A stretch of 64,000 bases of DNA from CAIYRG01 sp964446945 (GCA_964446945.1 CAYUQO010000016.1:1-64000), one strand, 5' to 3'. Shown: positions 16,774 through 25,320, numbered from the stretch's first letter. Notes: generated from the sequence alone by a model not told the origin. Made by a program: numbers and translations.

Positions 16774-16840
16774 ATGCTGAATTTTCGCCCCATTGTCCTT
16801 CTATATTGACGTTAAGTCTGGGTCTGAACGGGAGCGGGGA

Positions 16841-17359
16841 GTGAAACACTGGGGATTGGGAGTGGTACTGGCGCTGGCCATGGCAGCGTCAACGGCGCTG
16901 GCCCAGGACAAGCCCGAACTGCTCGGCAGTTACCGCGACTGGTTCGCCTATGCCGTGGGCAAAGGCGCCGACAGGCAGTGCTATGTACTTTCAGAGCCAA
17001 AGCAGAAAGAACCGGCCGCGATGAAACGCGATGAGGTATTTTTCCTGATCTCCACCTGGCCCGGGAAAAAAGTAACGGATGAGCCGTCGATCGTGCCGGG
17101 CTATTCCTACAAGGAAGGCTCGAAAGTTCAGGTGCAGGTCGGGGCCGATAAATTTCAGTTCTTCACCAAAAACGACGGCGGCAGTGGCGGGGCCTGGATG
17201 GACGATCCGGCACAGGAACGGCGCTTGATCGATGCGCTGAAACGCGGATCGGCATTCAGCATTACCGGAATTCCCGACAAGGGAGCGATGACACGCGACA
17301 ACTACTCGCTCTCGGGAATTTCGGCCGCGCTGCAGCGTGTCGCCGCAGCGTGCAAATAG
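16841..17359 (+). CDS. Invasion-associated locus B (IalB) family protein
   Basis: A 172-residue exported protein. The GTG start has GGAGCGGGGA upstream and gives a standard signal peptide ending in ALAQD. The mature domain follows the IalB pattern: SYRDWFAYAVGKGADRQCYVLSEPK, the FFLISTWPG strand and KFQFFTKNDGGSGGAWMDDPAQ. Two cysteines (RQCY and the C-terminal AACK) may pair. IalB was named from Bartonella, but homologues are widespread in free-living Rhizobiales, so a role in invasion should not be assumed. Confidence 0.88.
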   Translation: MKHWGLGVVLALAMAASTALAQDKPELLGSYRDWFAYAVGKGADRQCYVLSEPKQKEPAAMKRDEVFFLISTWPGKKVTDEPSIVPGYSYKEGSKVQVQVGADKFQFFTKNDGGSGGAWMDDPAQERRLIDALKRGSAFSITGIPDKGAMTRDNYSLSGISAALQRVAAACK

Positions 17360-17360
17360 C

Positions 17361-17433
17361 GCATCACCGCGCGAAATCGGAGCCCTTCCGAAGGCGATTT
17401 GAAGTAGAAGCATGATTGCCCGCGCGGTGACGC
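17361..17433. other. Inverted repeat in the rlmN leader
   Basis: GCATCACCGCGCG (17361-17373) and CGCGCGGTGACGC (17421-17433) are complementary at 12 of 13 positions, with a smaller palindrome CCTTCCGAAGG between them. It follows the IalB stop immediately and precedes rlmN by 25 bp. It could be a terminator or a structured leader; there is no U-tract. Confidence 0.4.
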
Positions 17434-17458
17434 GACGGCTGCAAACCGGGATTCGGGA

Positions 17459-18571
17459 ATGTTGAACCTCGTTGGCCTAACGATGACGGAGCTCGAAGCC
17501 GCGCTGGAAAGCGCCGGCGTCGAAGCCAAATCCGTTCGGATGCGCGCACGCCAGTTGTGGAACTGGATCTATGTACACGGCGCACGGGATTTCGGCGCCA
17601 TGACCAATCTCGCGAAGGATTTCCGCGGGTTGATGGCGGAGAATTTCACGCTCACCCGGCCGCAGATCGTCACCGAACAGATTTCATCCGACGGCACCCG
17701 CAAATGGCTGCTCTCCGGTGGGCCCGGCGTCGAATTCGAAACAGTGTTCATTCCCGAAGAAGACCGCGGCACACTTTGCGTTTCGAGCCAGGTCGGCTGC
17801 ACGCTGAATTGCCGATTCTGCCACACCGGCACGCAGAAGCTGGTGCGCAATCTGACGCCCTACGAAATTGTCGGACAGCTCATGGTCGCGCGCGACGCTC
17901 TCGCCGATTGGCCGAGCACGAGGGAGAATCGCCGCGTCACCAATGTGGTGATGATGGGTATGGGCGAGCCGCTGTACAATTTCGACAATGTCAAAGCGGC
18001 GCTCGCGATTGTCGCGAATGGGGACGGGCTGGCGCTGTCGAAGCGGCGGATCACGCTATCGACGGCAGGCGTCGTGCCGATGATCGAGCGCGCGGGGCAG
18101 GAGATCGGATCGAGCCTCGCGATTTCGCTGCATGCCACGAACGACGCGCTGCGCAACGAATTGGTGCCGCTCAACAAAAAGTACCCGATTGCCGAATTGC
18201 TTCAGGCCTGCCGCAACTATCCGGGCCTGTCGAATGCGCGCCGGATCACGTTTGAATATGTCATGCTGAAAGGCGTGAATGACAGCCTCGCCGAGGCCCG
18301 CGCGCTGGTGAAGCTGCTGGCCGGGATTCCGGCCAAGATCAATCTCATCCCGTTCAATCCCTGGCCAGGCAGTCCGTACGAATGTTCGGATTGGGAACAG
18401 ATCGAGAAATTTGCCGAAGTGGTAAACCGGGCGGGTTATGCCTCGCCTGTGCGCACGCCGCGCGGCCGCGACATCATGGCCGCCTGCGGACAGCTCAAAA
18501 GCGCCAGCGTGAAGGAGCGTGCATCCGCGCGGCGGGGTTTAACTCCGTCGTCCGACGTGGTTTCTCCCTAA
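17459..18571 (+). CDS. rlmN: Dual-specificity 23S rRNA/tRNA (adenine-C2)-methyltransferase
   Basis: A radical-SAM enzyme that methylates C2 of A2503 in 23S rRNA and A37 of some tRNAs. The 370-residue protein has the iron-sulfur motif CTLNCRFC at residues 114-121, preceded by RGTLCVSSQVGC, and the MGMGEPLYNFDNV glycine-rich SAM loop. The catalytic C-terminal cysteine is in MAACGQLK. N-terminal RMRARQLWNWIYVHGA is the family's helical accessory domain. The 3' end overlaps the convergent DUF6356 gene by 33 bp. Confidence 0.97.
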   Translation: MLNLVGLTMTELEAALESAGVEAKSVRMRARQLWNWIYVHGARDFGAMTNLAKDFRGLMAENFTLTRPQIVTEQISSDGTRKWLLSGGPGVEFETVFIPEEDRGTLCVSSQVGCTLNCRFCHTGTQKLVRNLTPYEIVGQLMVARDALADWPSTRENRRVTNVVMMGMGEPLYNFDNVKAALAIVANGDGLALSKRRITLSTAGVVPMIERAGQEIGSSLAISLHATNDALRNELVPLNKKYPIAELLQACRNYPGLSNARRITFEYVMLKGVNDSLAEARALVKLLAGIPAKINLIPFNPWPGSPYECSDWEQIEKFAEVVNRAGYASPVRTPRGRDIMAACGQLKSASVKERASARRGLTPSSDVVSP

Positions 18572-18817
18572 TGATGTCGAAGCGATCGGTCTTTGCCGCG
18601 GTGCGGTGACTGAACTCGTGCGCTGCGTCATTTCACACTCCAGCTTCCGGACCATCTGGCTCGCCGTGCGCTCGAAAAGCGCAGGCACGATTGCATGTAC
18701 CGCGCAGGCAGCCGCTGCGCTGAACAGTGTTGCTGAATATGCAAATGCTGCGCGCTGATGCTGAAAATAGCCCTCGCCCAACTCGTGCGGATGATCGAGA
18801 AACCAGTGACGCAGCAT
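18539..18817 (-). CDS. DUF6356 family small membrane protein
   Basis: A 92-residue protein starting MLRHWFLDHPHELGEGYFQHQ, then a hydrophobic segment FAYSATLFSAAAACAVHAIVPAL and FERTASQMVRKLECEM, the pattern of DUF6356 proteins found in alphaproteobacteria. GGGGGAGG lies 8 bases before the ATG at 18817. The last eleven codons overlap the 3' end of rlmN antisense and extend past the usual family end, so they may be an evolved tail. Its promoter region is shared with the divergent Lrp regulator. Function unknown. Confidence 0.8.
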   Translation of the reverse strand: MLRHWFLDHPHELGEGYFQHQRAAFAYSATLFSAAAACAVHAIVPALFERTASQMVRKLECEMTQRTSSVTAPRQRPIASTSLGRNHVGRRS

Positions 18818-18866
18818 TGACGTCCTCCCCCGGGGCAACAACGCGCCAAAATATAATTGCATCGCG

Positions 18867-18924
18867 ATGGGATTTTGTCCCAAATTACACCACGCAAGCG
18901 ATGAAATTTGGGAAAATATCCCAT
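18867..18924. promoter_or_regulatory. Paired inverted operator sites for the Lrp/AsnC regulator
   Basis: ATGGGATTTTGTCCCAAATT (18867-18886) and AATTTGGGAAAATATCCCAT (18905-18924) are near-perfect reverse complements (17 of 20), 38 bp centre to centre. Each half is itself a GGGA-N-TCCC palindrome. The second overlaps the regulator's ATG, suggesting autorepression. Confidence 0.65.
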
Positions 18925-19408
18925 GAACGATGTCGATGAGGCCGATTTTCAGATTCTGCGGCTGCTCCAGCGCGACGCTTCTCTGTCGATTGCCGAAATC
19001 GCCGATTCTGTCCACCTGTCCCAGAATGCCTGCTGGCGCCGCATTAAACGCCTCGAAGACGATGGGGTGATCAAGAAGCGGGTCGCGCTGCTTGACCCGC
19101 AACGGCTTGGAGTTGGCGTGACGGTTTTCGTCAGCGTGCGCGCAGCGGAGCACACCGAGAAATGGCTGGATAGTTTCACCGCCGCGGTGCGCGCAATTCC
19201 CGAGGTGATCGAGTTCTACAGAATGGCCGGTGATGTCGATTATCTGCTCAAATTGCAGGTGGCGGACATCGCCGCCTATGATCGCGTGTACAAGTCGCTC
19301 ATCCGCTCGGCCAGGCTGATGGACGTCAGTGCGGCCTTTGCCATGGAAGAAATGAAGCGCACGACAGAGCTCCCCTTGCCGATGAGGCAGCGTCCGCGTG
19401 CCCGATAG
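18923..19408 (+). CDS. Lrp/AsnC family transcriptional regulator
   Basis: A 161-residue feast/famine regulator. The N-terminal winged helix runs ADFQILRLLQRDASLSIAEIADSVHLSQNACWRRIKRLEDDGVI, and the C-terminal RAM effector domain contains VIEFYRMAGDVDYLLKLQVAD. These proteins bind amino acids and form octamers on DNA. The closest pattern is the AsnC/BkdR-like group that often controls neighbouring amino-acid genes, but the partners here (a DUF6356 gene upstream, an exported protein downstream on the other strand) do not reveal a ligand. The ATG at 18923 lies within an operator-like palindrome. Confidence 0.94.
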   Translation: MNDVDEADFQILRLLQRDASLSIAEIADSVHLSQNACWRRIKRLEDDGVIKKRVALLDPQRLGVGVTVFVSVRAAEHTEKWLDSFTAAVRAIPEVIEFYRMAGDVDYLLKLQVADIAAYDRVYKSLIRSARLMDVSAAFAMEEMKRTTELPLPMRQRPRAR

Positions 19409-19413
19409 TTCGA

Positions 19414-20328
19414 TCAGAAGTCGCGTTTGTCCGCCTGGGGAATCGGCAGTGTCCCTGGCGCATCAAACAAGCCATGCGGATTTTCCGCACAGCTTGACTC
19501 CAGCATTGGTCCGGCATTCCCGACCGCGGTCAAAAAATCATCTGCCCGACGGGGAAATTCGGCGACACCCGGCTCGGTCCGGCGGTAACGCTGCATCCCG
19601 TTCCACGGAGTGGTGAATGTGCCGGGATCCTCAACGTGAAGATTGACCTCCATACCGAGACCATTATCCGTCATGCGGTATCGCTCAATGGTGTGTAACT
19701 GCGCCGTGTGAGGTGTTCCGAAATTGTCGACCAGCGTTCTGGGCGATATCCCGATTGTGTCGACCACCAATGTGTCGCCTTCGTAGTGGCCGACGGATTC
19801 TCCGTACCAGGATGGTTTCGGATTGGCGGAATGCGGGGTGTTCAGGTAAACGAAACGGATCTGGTGATCGCCCTGCCAGATCATCAGCACTTCTTTTGGC
19901 GCTTGTACGAAATAGACCGGCTGTTGCGGATAGAGCAGGAACGCGGGTGTACCGTTTGGCCAGCAGCTTGCCTGACGGGAGAATCCCGGCTTTCCGGCGT
20001 TGATGTCATCATTCCTCTTTCGGATCACCTCTTTCGCCCAGGGCTGCAGGATGGGGGCATCCGGATTGCCCATTTCGAACACCGGCTGCGAACCGCGCGC
20101 GATAAACGCCGCATTGCCCGAACCTCGTCCATTGAGCGCGGGCACCGGGCCGGGCCCCGACGGCGGCGGCATGAATGGCCCCGGCGATGCGACCCAGCCC
20201 ACCCCCGGATTGGGGGCAAAATCCGGCGGCAAAACGGCGCCTGCGGCAAGCACAGGACAGCTGGACAGCGCCAATGCGGCGACAGCCGTGACGCGCTGCG
20301 GCCAGCTGAAAACTCGGGTATCGATCAT
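19414..20328 (-). CDS. Exported protein of unknown family (GESVGHYEGDTLVVDT, copy 1)
   Basis: A 304-residue secreted protein with signal peptide (VAALALSSCPVLAAG) that I do not assign to a named domain. It shares ordered blocks with the genes at 25321 and 26209: NAPILQPWAK-type, CWPNGTPAFLLYP, VYFVQAPKEVLMIWQGDHQIRFVYLN, SWYGESVGHYEGDTLVVDTIG, LVDNFGTPHTAQLHTIERYRM and a C-terminal CAEN. The same blocks occur in acidobacterial and sphingomonad hypothetical proteins. Conserved His and Asp in GHYEGDTLVVDT could be catalytic or metal-binding, but this is untested. It is convergent with the Lrp gene, five bases apart. Confidence 0.8.
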   Translation of the reverse strand: MIDTRVFSWPQRVTAVAALALSSCPVLAAGAVLPPDFAPNPGVGWVASPGPFMPPPSGPGPVPALNGRGSGNAAFIARGSQPVFEMGNPDAPILQPWAKEVIRKRNDDINAGKPGFSRQASCWPNGTPAFLLYPQQPVYFVQAPKEVLMIWQGDHQIRFVYLNTPHSANPKPSWYGESVGHYEGDTLVVDTIGISPRTLVDNFGTPHTAQLHTIERYRMTDNGLGMEVNLHVEDPGTFTTPWNGMQRYRRTEPGVAEFPRRADDFLTAVGNAGPMLESSCAENPHGLFDAPGTLPIPQADKRDF

Positions 20329-20439
20329 TTCTGTCTCGGTATGAATGATATCTGCGCGGCTCAATGATACGGGGATTTTGACGCGAGGGTCCAGTGGAGG
20401 GTAGGACATCGTCTTCGCCCGTGCTGACTGGAGATATGA

Positions 20440-21672
20440 TTGTCAAAACCAGACGTTAAGAAGGTTGTGCTCGCCTATTCCGGCGGTCTCGACACTTCCG
20501 TCATTCTGAAGTGGCTGCAAACCGAGTATCGCTGCGAGGTCGTCACCTTCACGGCCGATCTCGGGCAGGGTGAAGAGCTCGAACCGGCACGCGCCAAAGC
20601 GCAGCTCCTTGGCATCCGTCCGGAAAATATCTTCATCGAAGATCTGCGTGAAGAATTCGTCCGCGATTATGTGTTTCCGATGTTCCGGGCCAATGCCCTC
20701 TACGAGGGCGTGTATCTGCTCGGCACCTCTATCGCGCGGCCGCTGATTGCCAAGAAGCAGATCGAGATCGCGCAAAAAACCGGAGCGAATGCGGTGGCGC
20801 ATGGTGCAACCGGCAAAGGCAACGACCAGGTGCGGTTCGAGCTGTCCTATTACGCCCTCAACCCGGATATTCGCATCATCGCGCCGTGGCGCGAATGGGA
20901 CCTGAATTCGCGTACAAAACTGCTGGAATTTGCCGAAGCGCACCAGATTCCCATCGCCAAGGACAAACGCGGCGAAGCGCCGTTCTCGGTCGACGCCAAT
21001 CTGTTGCACTCCTCCTCGGAAGGAAAAGTCCTCGAGGACCCGGCGACCGAAGCCGACTCCGTAGTCTATCAGCGGACGCTTTCGCCGGAAGAGGCACCGG
21101 ATCGTGCCACGGCGATCACCATCGGTTTTCAACGCGGCGATGCGGTGTCCATCGACGGCAAAAATCTGTCGCCCGCCGCGTTGCTGACGCGGTTGAACGA
21201 TCTCGGCAAAGCCAATGGCATCGGCCGTGTCGATCTGGTCGAGAATCGTTTCGTGGGCATGAAGTCGCGCGGCGTTTATGAAACTCCCGGCGGCACGATT
21301 CTGCTGGCAGCCCATCGCGCGATGGAATCGCTGACGCTGGACCGCGGTTCCGCGCATCTGAAAGACGAGTTGATGCCGCGCTATGCCGAGCTGATTTACA
21401 ACGGATTCTGGTTTTCGCCGGAACGCGAAATGCTGCAGGCCGCGATCGACCACAGCCAGCAATCGGTGACCGGCGAAGTGCGATTGAAACTCTACAAGGG
21501 CAATGTGATGGTGGCCGGGCGTTCGTCGCCGGAATCGCTCTATTCGCAGGACCTCGTGACGTTCGAAGACGATCGCGGCGCGTATGACCAAAAGGACGCT
21601 GCAGGATTCATCCGGCTGAACGCGTTGCGCTTGCGGACCCTCGCGTCGCGGCGCAAACGGCGCGGAAAATGA
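20440..21672 (+). CDS. argG: Argininosuccinate synthase
   Basis: Joins citrulline and aspartate with ATP in arginine biosynthesis. The 410-residue protein is full length, with the PP-loop LAYSGGLDTSVILKWL, the ATGKGNDQVRFE citrulline/aspartate site and SVDANLLHSSSEGKVLEDP. It begins at a TTG codon with GGAG seven bases upstream; no upstream ATG in frame would be consistent. Its last base overlaps the next gene (ATGA), so a methyltransferase is translationally coupled to it. Confidence 0.97.
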   Translation: MSKPDVKKVVLAYSGGLDTSVILKWLQTEYRCEVVTFTADLGQGEELEPARAKAQLLGIRPENIFIEDLREEFVRDYVFPMFRANALYEGVYLLGTSIARPLIAKKQIEIAQKTGANAVAHGATGKGNDQVRFELSYYALNPDIRIIAPWREWDLNSRTKLLEFAEAHQIPIAKDKRGEAPFSVDANLLHSSSEGKVLEDPATEADSVVYQRTLSPEEAPDRATAITIGFQRGDAVSIDGKNLSPAALLTRLNDLGKANGIGRVDLVENRFVGMKSRGVYETPGGTILLAAHRAMESLTLDRGSAHLKDELMPRYAELIYNGFWFSPEREMLQAAIDHSQQSVTGEVRLKLYKGNVMVAGRSSPESLYSQDLVTFEDDRGAYDQKDAAGFIRLNALRLRTLASRRKRRGK

Positions 21673-22511
21673 GCACGTCGCCAAACGCGGCGCAGATTGC
21701 CTATTGGAACGGTCCGATCGGGCAGGCCTGGGCAAAATATCAGGAAAAGCGCGACCGCGATCACGCCGGGATCACCGGGCCACTCATGGAGTGGGCGAGG
21801 GTCAAACCGGACGAGACCGTGCTCGATATTGGATGCGGATCGGGCACGACGACACTGATGCTGGCGGAGCGTGTGCGGCCGGGCGGCAAGGTGGTGGGGA
21901 TAGACCTTTCCGGGCCGATGCTGGAAGTCGCCCGCAGGCGGGCCGATGCGGTCCACAGTCATGCGCAATTCGTGCAGGCCGATGTGGCCGAATACGGCTT
22001 CGAGAAGCATGTATTCGATCTTGGCTTCTCACAATTGGGCGTGATGTTCTTTGCCGATCCTGTCGCCGCGTTCCTCAACATCCGCCGTGCGCTGAAAAAG
22101 CGCGCCAGGATCGCTTTTGCCTGCTGGCGTTCGCCAGCGGAACATCTGTGGGCGAGCATTCCGGAGAATGCAGCGAAACCGTTTCTGCCCGCCGCGCCTG
22201 CCGCCGAACCCAATGCACCTGGCCGGTTTTCATTGCGGTTGCCCGACCGTATCAAACAGGTGCTGGGCGGGGCGGGATTCTACGCCATCGAAATCGAAAA
22301 ACTCGATGCCCGGACTTTCGCCGGGGCGACACCGGAAGAGGCGGCGTGGTCCGTGATCGACTCGGGTCCGCTTCAGCGCAATCTGGCCAATGCCGACGAT
22401 GCAACGCGCCAAAGAGTGCGTGAGGCAGTGACGGAACGTCTGTCCGCCGAAATGGGACCGGACGGGATTTATCTCACCTCTGCGGCATGGCTGGTTCGCG
22501 CATTGAGTTAG
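21669..22511 (+). CDS. Class I SAM-dependent methyltransferase
   Basis: A 280-residue soluble methyltransferase. The SAM loop VLDIGCGSGTTTLMLAE is followed by VVGIDLSGPMLEVARRRAD, with the acidic residue for the ribose and an FDLGFSQLGVMFFADP motif IV. It belongs to the UbiE/small-molecule group by shape, but the substrate is not indicated. The start overlaps argG by four bases. About 30 N-terminal residues (AQIAYWNGPIGQAWAKYQEK) are typical of a family of uncharacterised alphaproteobacterial methyltransferases. Confidence 0.9.
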   Translation: MSTSPNAAQIAYWNGPIGQAWAKYQEKRDRDHAGITGPLMEWARVKPDETVLDIGCGSGTTTLMLAERVRPGGKVVGIDLSGPMLEVARRRADAVHSHAQFVQADVAEYGFEKHVFDLGFSQLGVMFFADPVAAFLNIRRALKKRARIAFACWRSPAEHLWASIPENAAKPFLPAAPAAEPNAPGRFSLRLPDRIKQVLGGAGFYAIEIEKLDARTFAGATPEEAAWSVIDSGPLQRNLANADDATRQRVREAVTERLSAEMGPDGIYLTSAAWLVRALS

Positions 22512-22587
22512 CGGGACTAGGGAAGGTTCGCTTCCAAACCGGCCACCGGTGAGTTTAGACTGATCCGGTAAAGTCGGAGAACGGATC

Positions 22588-23334
22588 ATGGGCCGCGGCT
22601 CGCGCTTCGCATTACCACTCCTCGCGGTGCTTGCCTGCGCCGGTGGCGCGCTGGCCGCCGGCCTCGACGATGCGAACAACGCGGTGATTGCAGCGCGTGC
22701 CGGCAAATATGACGATGCCATCCGGCTATTCACCAATGCGCTGAATGGAGACGAGTTGAACCTCGCCGGGCGAGCGCAAGCCTTTGCCTATCGCGGTGTG
22801 GCCAAAGCAACCACCGGCGATTATGACGGCGCACAGGAGGACCTGAATTATTCCGTCGCGCTGCAAAGCCCATATGATGCCGACGCTTATGCCTATCGCG
22901 GTTATTTTGAACTGGTCCGCGGGGAAAGCGCGAAAGCGGCCGCCGATCTCGGCAAGAGCGCCGAGCTGAAACTATGGCCATACAACGTGTTATGGCTTTC
23001 GCTCGCGCGCGAAATGGCACATGTTCCGGATACGGATAATCACTCCCTCAAAGCCAACGCCGCAAAGCTCGATCTCGCGCAATGGCCCGGTCCGGTCGTG
23101 AAATATCTGATGGGCGAGGGGACTCCGCAATCGGTGAATGCCGCGGCGCTCGAGGGCGATCCAACCAGGCTCGTGGAGCGCGTGTGCGATGCGGATTTCT
23201 ATGTTGCCGAGCAGGACCTCGCGCGTGGCGATATGGCTACGGCCAGGCCGCTGCTTCAACGCGCCGCGGATAAATGTCCGTTTGCGTCATTTGAGCGTAT
23301 GGGCGCGACCGCTGAACTCACGCGGCTGAAGTAA
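22588..23334 (+). CDS. Exported tetratricopeptide-repeat protein
   Basis: A 248-residue protein with signal peptide (LLAVLACAGGALAAG) and at least three TPRs: GKYDDAIRLFTNALN, AFAYRGVAKATTGDYDGAQEDLNY and AYAYRGYFELVRGESAKAAADL. The second half carries paired cysteines (VCDADFY, KCPFASF) that could form a disulfide. GGAGAACGGATC precedes the ATG. Similar small periplasmic TPR proteins are common in Bradyrhizobium-like genomes; no function is assigned. Confidence 0.88.
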   Translation: MGRGSRFALPLLAVLACAGGALAAGLDDANNAVIAARAGKYDDAIRLFTNALNGDELNLAGRAQAFAYRGVAKATTGDYDGAQEDLNYSVALQSPYDADAYAYRGYFELVRGESAKAAADLGKSAELKLWPYNVLWLSLAREMAHVPDTDNHSLKANAAKLDLAQWPGPVVKYLMGEGTPQSVNAAALEGDPTRLVERVCDADFYVAEQDLARGDMATARPLLQRAADKCPFASFERMGATAELTRLK

Positions 23335-23478
23335 TTTTCCACCCGCACGCGCCGCGATTTTCGCAGCCGGTACAGTTTGCGAAAATTTCCTTTGTGGTTA
23401 GGGACTTGAGGCGTTTGCGGCGCAACGGAAATCCTGCGATATAGATTGCGCGGGGCCCGCGATAGTGATGGATAGTCC

Positions 23479-23661
23479 ATGCCGGAGAGTTCCGGGCTGC
23501 TGCCCTGCGCCCCCGCCGATACCTATGTGCAATATGCCAAGGAAGCGATGGAGCTTGCGGAACGGACGAATTCCGTGCCGCTGCGCGAGGAGTTGCTGAA
23601 GCTCGCGATGAAATGGCTCGCATCCGCCGAAGAGCCCGGATGTGAAATCAGGCCGGCCTAG
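23479..23661 (+). CDS. Small alpha-helical protein, conserved in alphaproteobacteria
   Basis: A 60-residue protein. The segment ADTYVQYAKEAMELAERTNSVPLREELLKLAMKWLASAEE matches the recurring pattern of short uncharacterised alphaproteobacterial proteins (Y-x5-A-x4-LA-x7-LR-x2-LL-x2-A-x2-W-x2-LAE). No function is known. The SD is weak, and its stop codon overlaps the stop of the convergent gene by four bases. Confidence 0.6.
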   Translation: MPESSGLLPCAPADTYVQYAKEAMELAERTNSVPLREELLKLAMKWLASAEEPGCEIRPA

Positions 23662-23936
23662 TCCCGCGGCAGGCGATCGCGATCCTTTGGCTCGACCACG
23701 CGATATCGACCTTCCAGCACATCCGGTTCGCCGGGCCGCGGCGGCACGTGTTTCCGCTTGGGCAAGAATGCGTAAATCGCAGCGCCAATAAGCGCGACGG
23801 GCAGAAGAACAAGCATCGCACCGAGCGCAAGCAGTATCATCAGCGTCAGCAGCGCGAGGGACAGCCCAAGGGCGAGGCCGATGATCAATTCTGTCTTGAA
23901 CGTGAGTCGGCCGGATCCGCCGAAAACAATGCGCAT
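23658..23936 (-). CDS. Small two-helix membrane protein
   Basis: A 92-residue protein with two long hydrophobic stretches (LIIGLALGLSLALLTLMILLAL and MLVLLPVALIGAAIYAFL), followed by a charged cytoplasmic tail EGRYRVVEPKDRD. It begins one base after the DedA stop codon, so the two are surely one transcript and possibly one functional unit. I do not recognise a family. Confidence 0.75.
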   Translation of the reverse strand: MRIVFGGSGRLTFKTELIIGLALGLSLALLTLMILLALGAMLVLLPVALIGAAIYAFLPKRKHVPPRPGEPDVLEGRYRVVEPKDRDRLPRD

Positions 23937-23937
23937 A

Positions 23938-24564
23938 TTATTTCCTGACTAGCGCGAAGCGGCGCCGCAAAAGATAGAAAGCTGTCGCAATCACAATGGC
24001 GGCGAGGGCAATGGCAGCAAACGTGATGTTGCTGGTCCCGCTCTTCAGCAGCCAATGGGTGATGAGCGTAATCAATTGCCCCGAGAAGATCAGCGCAGGG
24101 GCCCAAATCAGCGCCGATAGAATATTCGCCGCGTAAAAAAGTCCCGCAGACATGCCCAGAGTTCCGGCTGCAAGCGGAATCACGGCGCGCAATGGTCCGA
24201 AAAAGCGCCCGATAAACACGCTCAGCCCGCCGAATCGGCGGAAGAAGGCTGTACCGCGCGCAAGCATTTCGGGGTGTTTTCGAAACGGCCAGACGCCCGG
24301 CAGTAATGGTCCGAATTTCTGGCCGAGCCAGAACGAAATTGCATCCCCAAGCACTGCGCCGACAATACCGGCGAGAGCGGTTGAGAAGAACGGGATGACT
24401 CCGGCCTGCACCAAGCCGCCCGACGCGATCAGAATCGCGGTTCCGGGAAACAGCAGGCTGAGAAAGGCGAAAGATTCGCCAAAGGCCGTGAGCGCAATCA
24501 CCGACATCGCCCAGCCGGGATTTGCCTTGATAAAGGTGAGCAACTCTGCGGCGAGATGTTCCAT
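23938..24564 (-). CDS. DedA/SNARE-associated family membrane protein
   Basis: A 208-residue inner-membrane protein of the DedA family, whose members include undecaprenyl-phosphate and phospholipid translocases. Diagnostic blocks are AFGESFAFLSLLFPGTAILIASG, GAVLGDAISFWLGQKFG, and the arginine-containing motif FGGLSVFIGRFFGPLRAVIPLAAG. MEHLAAELL at 24564 gives the normal start. It is the upstream gene of a two-gene operon with the small membrane protein. Confidence 0.9.
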   Translation of the reverse strand: MEHLAAELLTFIKANPGWAMSVIALTAFGESFAFLSLLFPGTAILIASGGLVQAGVIPFFSTALAGIVGAVLGDAISFWLGQKFGPLLPGVWPFRKHPEMLARGTAFFRRFGGLSVFIGRFFGPLRAVIPLAAGTLGMSAGLFYAANILSALIWAPALIFSGQLITLITHWLLKSGTSNITFAAIALAAIVIATAFYLLRRRFALVRK

Positions 24565-24653
24565 ATTTTCCCGGTCCGGACGAGCTGACGCTTGCCCCAG
24601 TCTACCCAAATGCTACCGGACGGGGGCGACGAATATATGGCGACCGGAACCTG

Positions 24654-24687
24654 AAAAACGAGAGCCGCCAAAAACCGGCGGCTCTCG
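24654..24687 (-). terminator. Intrinsic terminator for the DUF1344 gene
   Basis: On the minus strand an 11-bp stem CGAGAGCCGCC/GGCGGCTCTCG with loop GGTTTTT is followed directly by TTTTT. This is a textbook intrinsic terminator, placed 26 bp after the DUF1344 stop. Confidence 0.85.
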
Positions 24688-24712
24688 CGGCATTCTCTTC
24701 AGTTGAAGCTGA

Positions 24713-24976
24713 TCAGCTCTTCTTTTCCATGGTCACTTTGTTGACCATGTTCTTGCCCTTCTGCGCTTCCCAGCTGAACGTGACCTTCTCGCCCTTCTTC
24801 AGGCCGCCCATGCGGATTTTCTTCTCGATCATATAGGTCTGCCCGTTGTCGAGCGTGACCTCGCGATTCTTGGTGTCGATTTTGTCGACTGTGCCGCTGA
24901 CGTCGCTCCAGGCCCAGGCCATCCCTGTGCTCATGGCAAAGCCAGCCGCCAACGCAAAAACAGCCACCTTCCTCAT
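24713..24976 (-). CDS. DUF1344 domain exported protein
   Basis: An 87-residue exported protein with signal peptide (VFALAAGFAMSTGMAWAW) and a small beta domain SGTVDKIDTKNREVTLDNGQTYMIEKKIRMGGLKKGEKVTFSW, matching DUF1344. I start at MRKVAVFAL because GAAGAGGAG lies just upstream. The family is common in Rhizobiales, with no known function; the fold is likely OB-like. A strong intrinsic terminator follows. Confidence 0.85.
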   Translation of the reverse strand: MRKVAVFALAAGFAMSTGMAWAWSDVSGTVDKIDTKNREVTLDNGQTYMIEKKIRMGGLKKGEKVTFSWEAQKGKNMVNKVTMEKKS

Positions 24977-25320
24977 TCCATTCTCCTCTTCCGGTGAAGG
25001 CCGAGACAGGAATGCGACGGCCGGAAGATGGTTCACAGCTCACAATTATTTCACGATTTGATCACCAAGCTCACGCGCCCTTGAGAACGCTTTCCAGGTC
25101 GTCACCAGCTTTAGCTATGCCGTCGAAATAGAGCGTCCACACCAGAAGATTTCAGCGGCAGGCTTCAAGAACCGTGCTCTTCCATGTGCAGATCGCGCGC
25201 ATGGAGGGCGAGCGTGCCGCACTAGGGGCTCCGCAGCAAGGGAGAAGCGCGGATACGGAGCCTCTATCAGTTTCATCCGCCCATGATCTGCTCTATTAGT
25301 TCGGCCAGACAGGGGGTCCG
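24977..25320. other. 344-bp intergenic region, no gene seen
   Basis: This divergent interval holds no convincing ORF. The only structure I see is an 11-bp inverted repeat (GGGGCTCCG...CGGAGCCTC) around 25224-25265, roughly 55 bp upstream of the next start. It must contain promoters for the genes on both sides. Confidence 0.5.
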
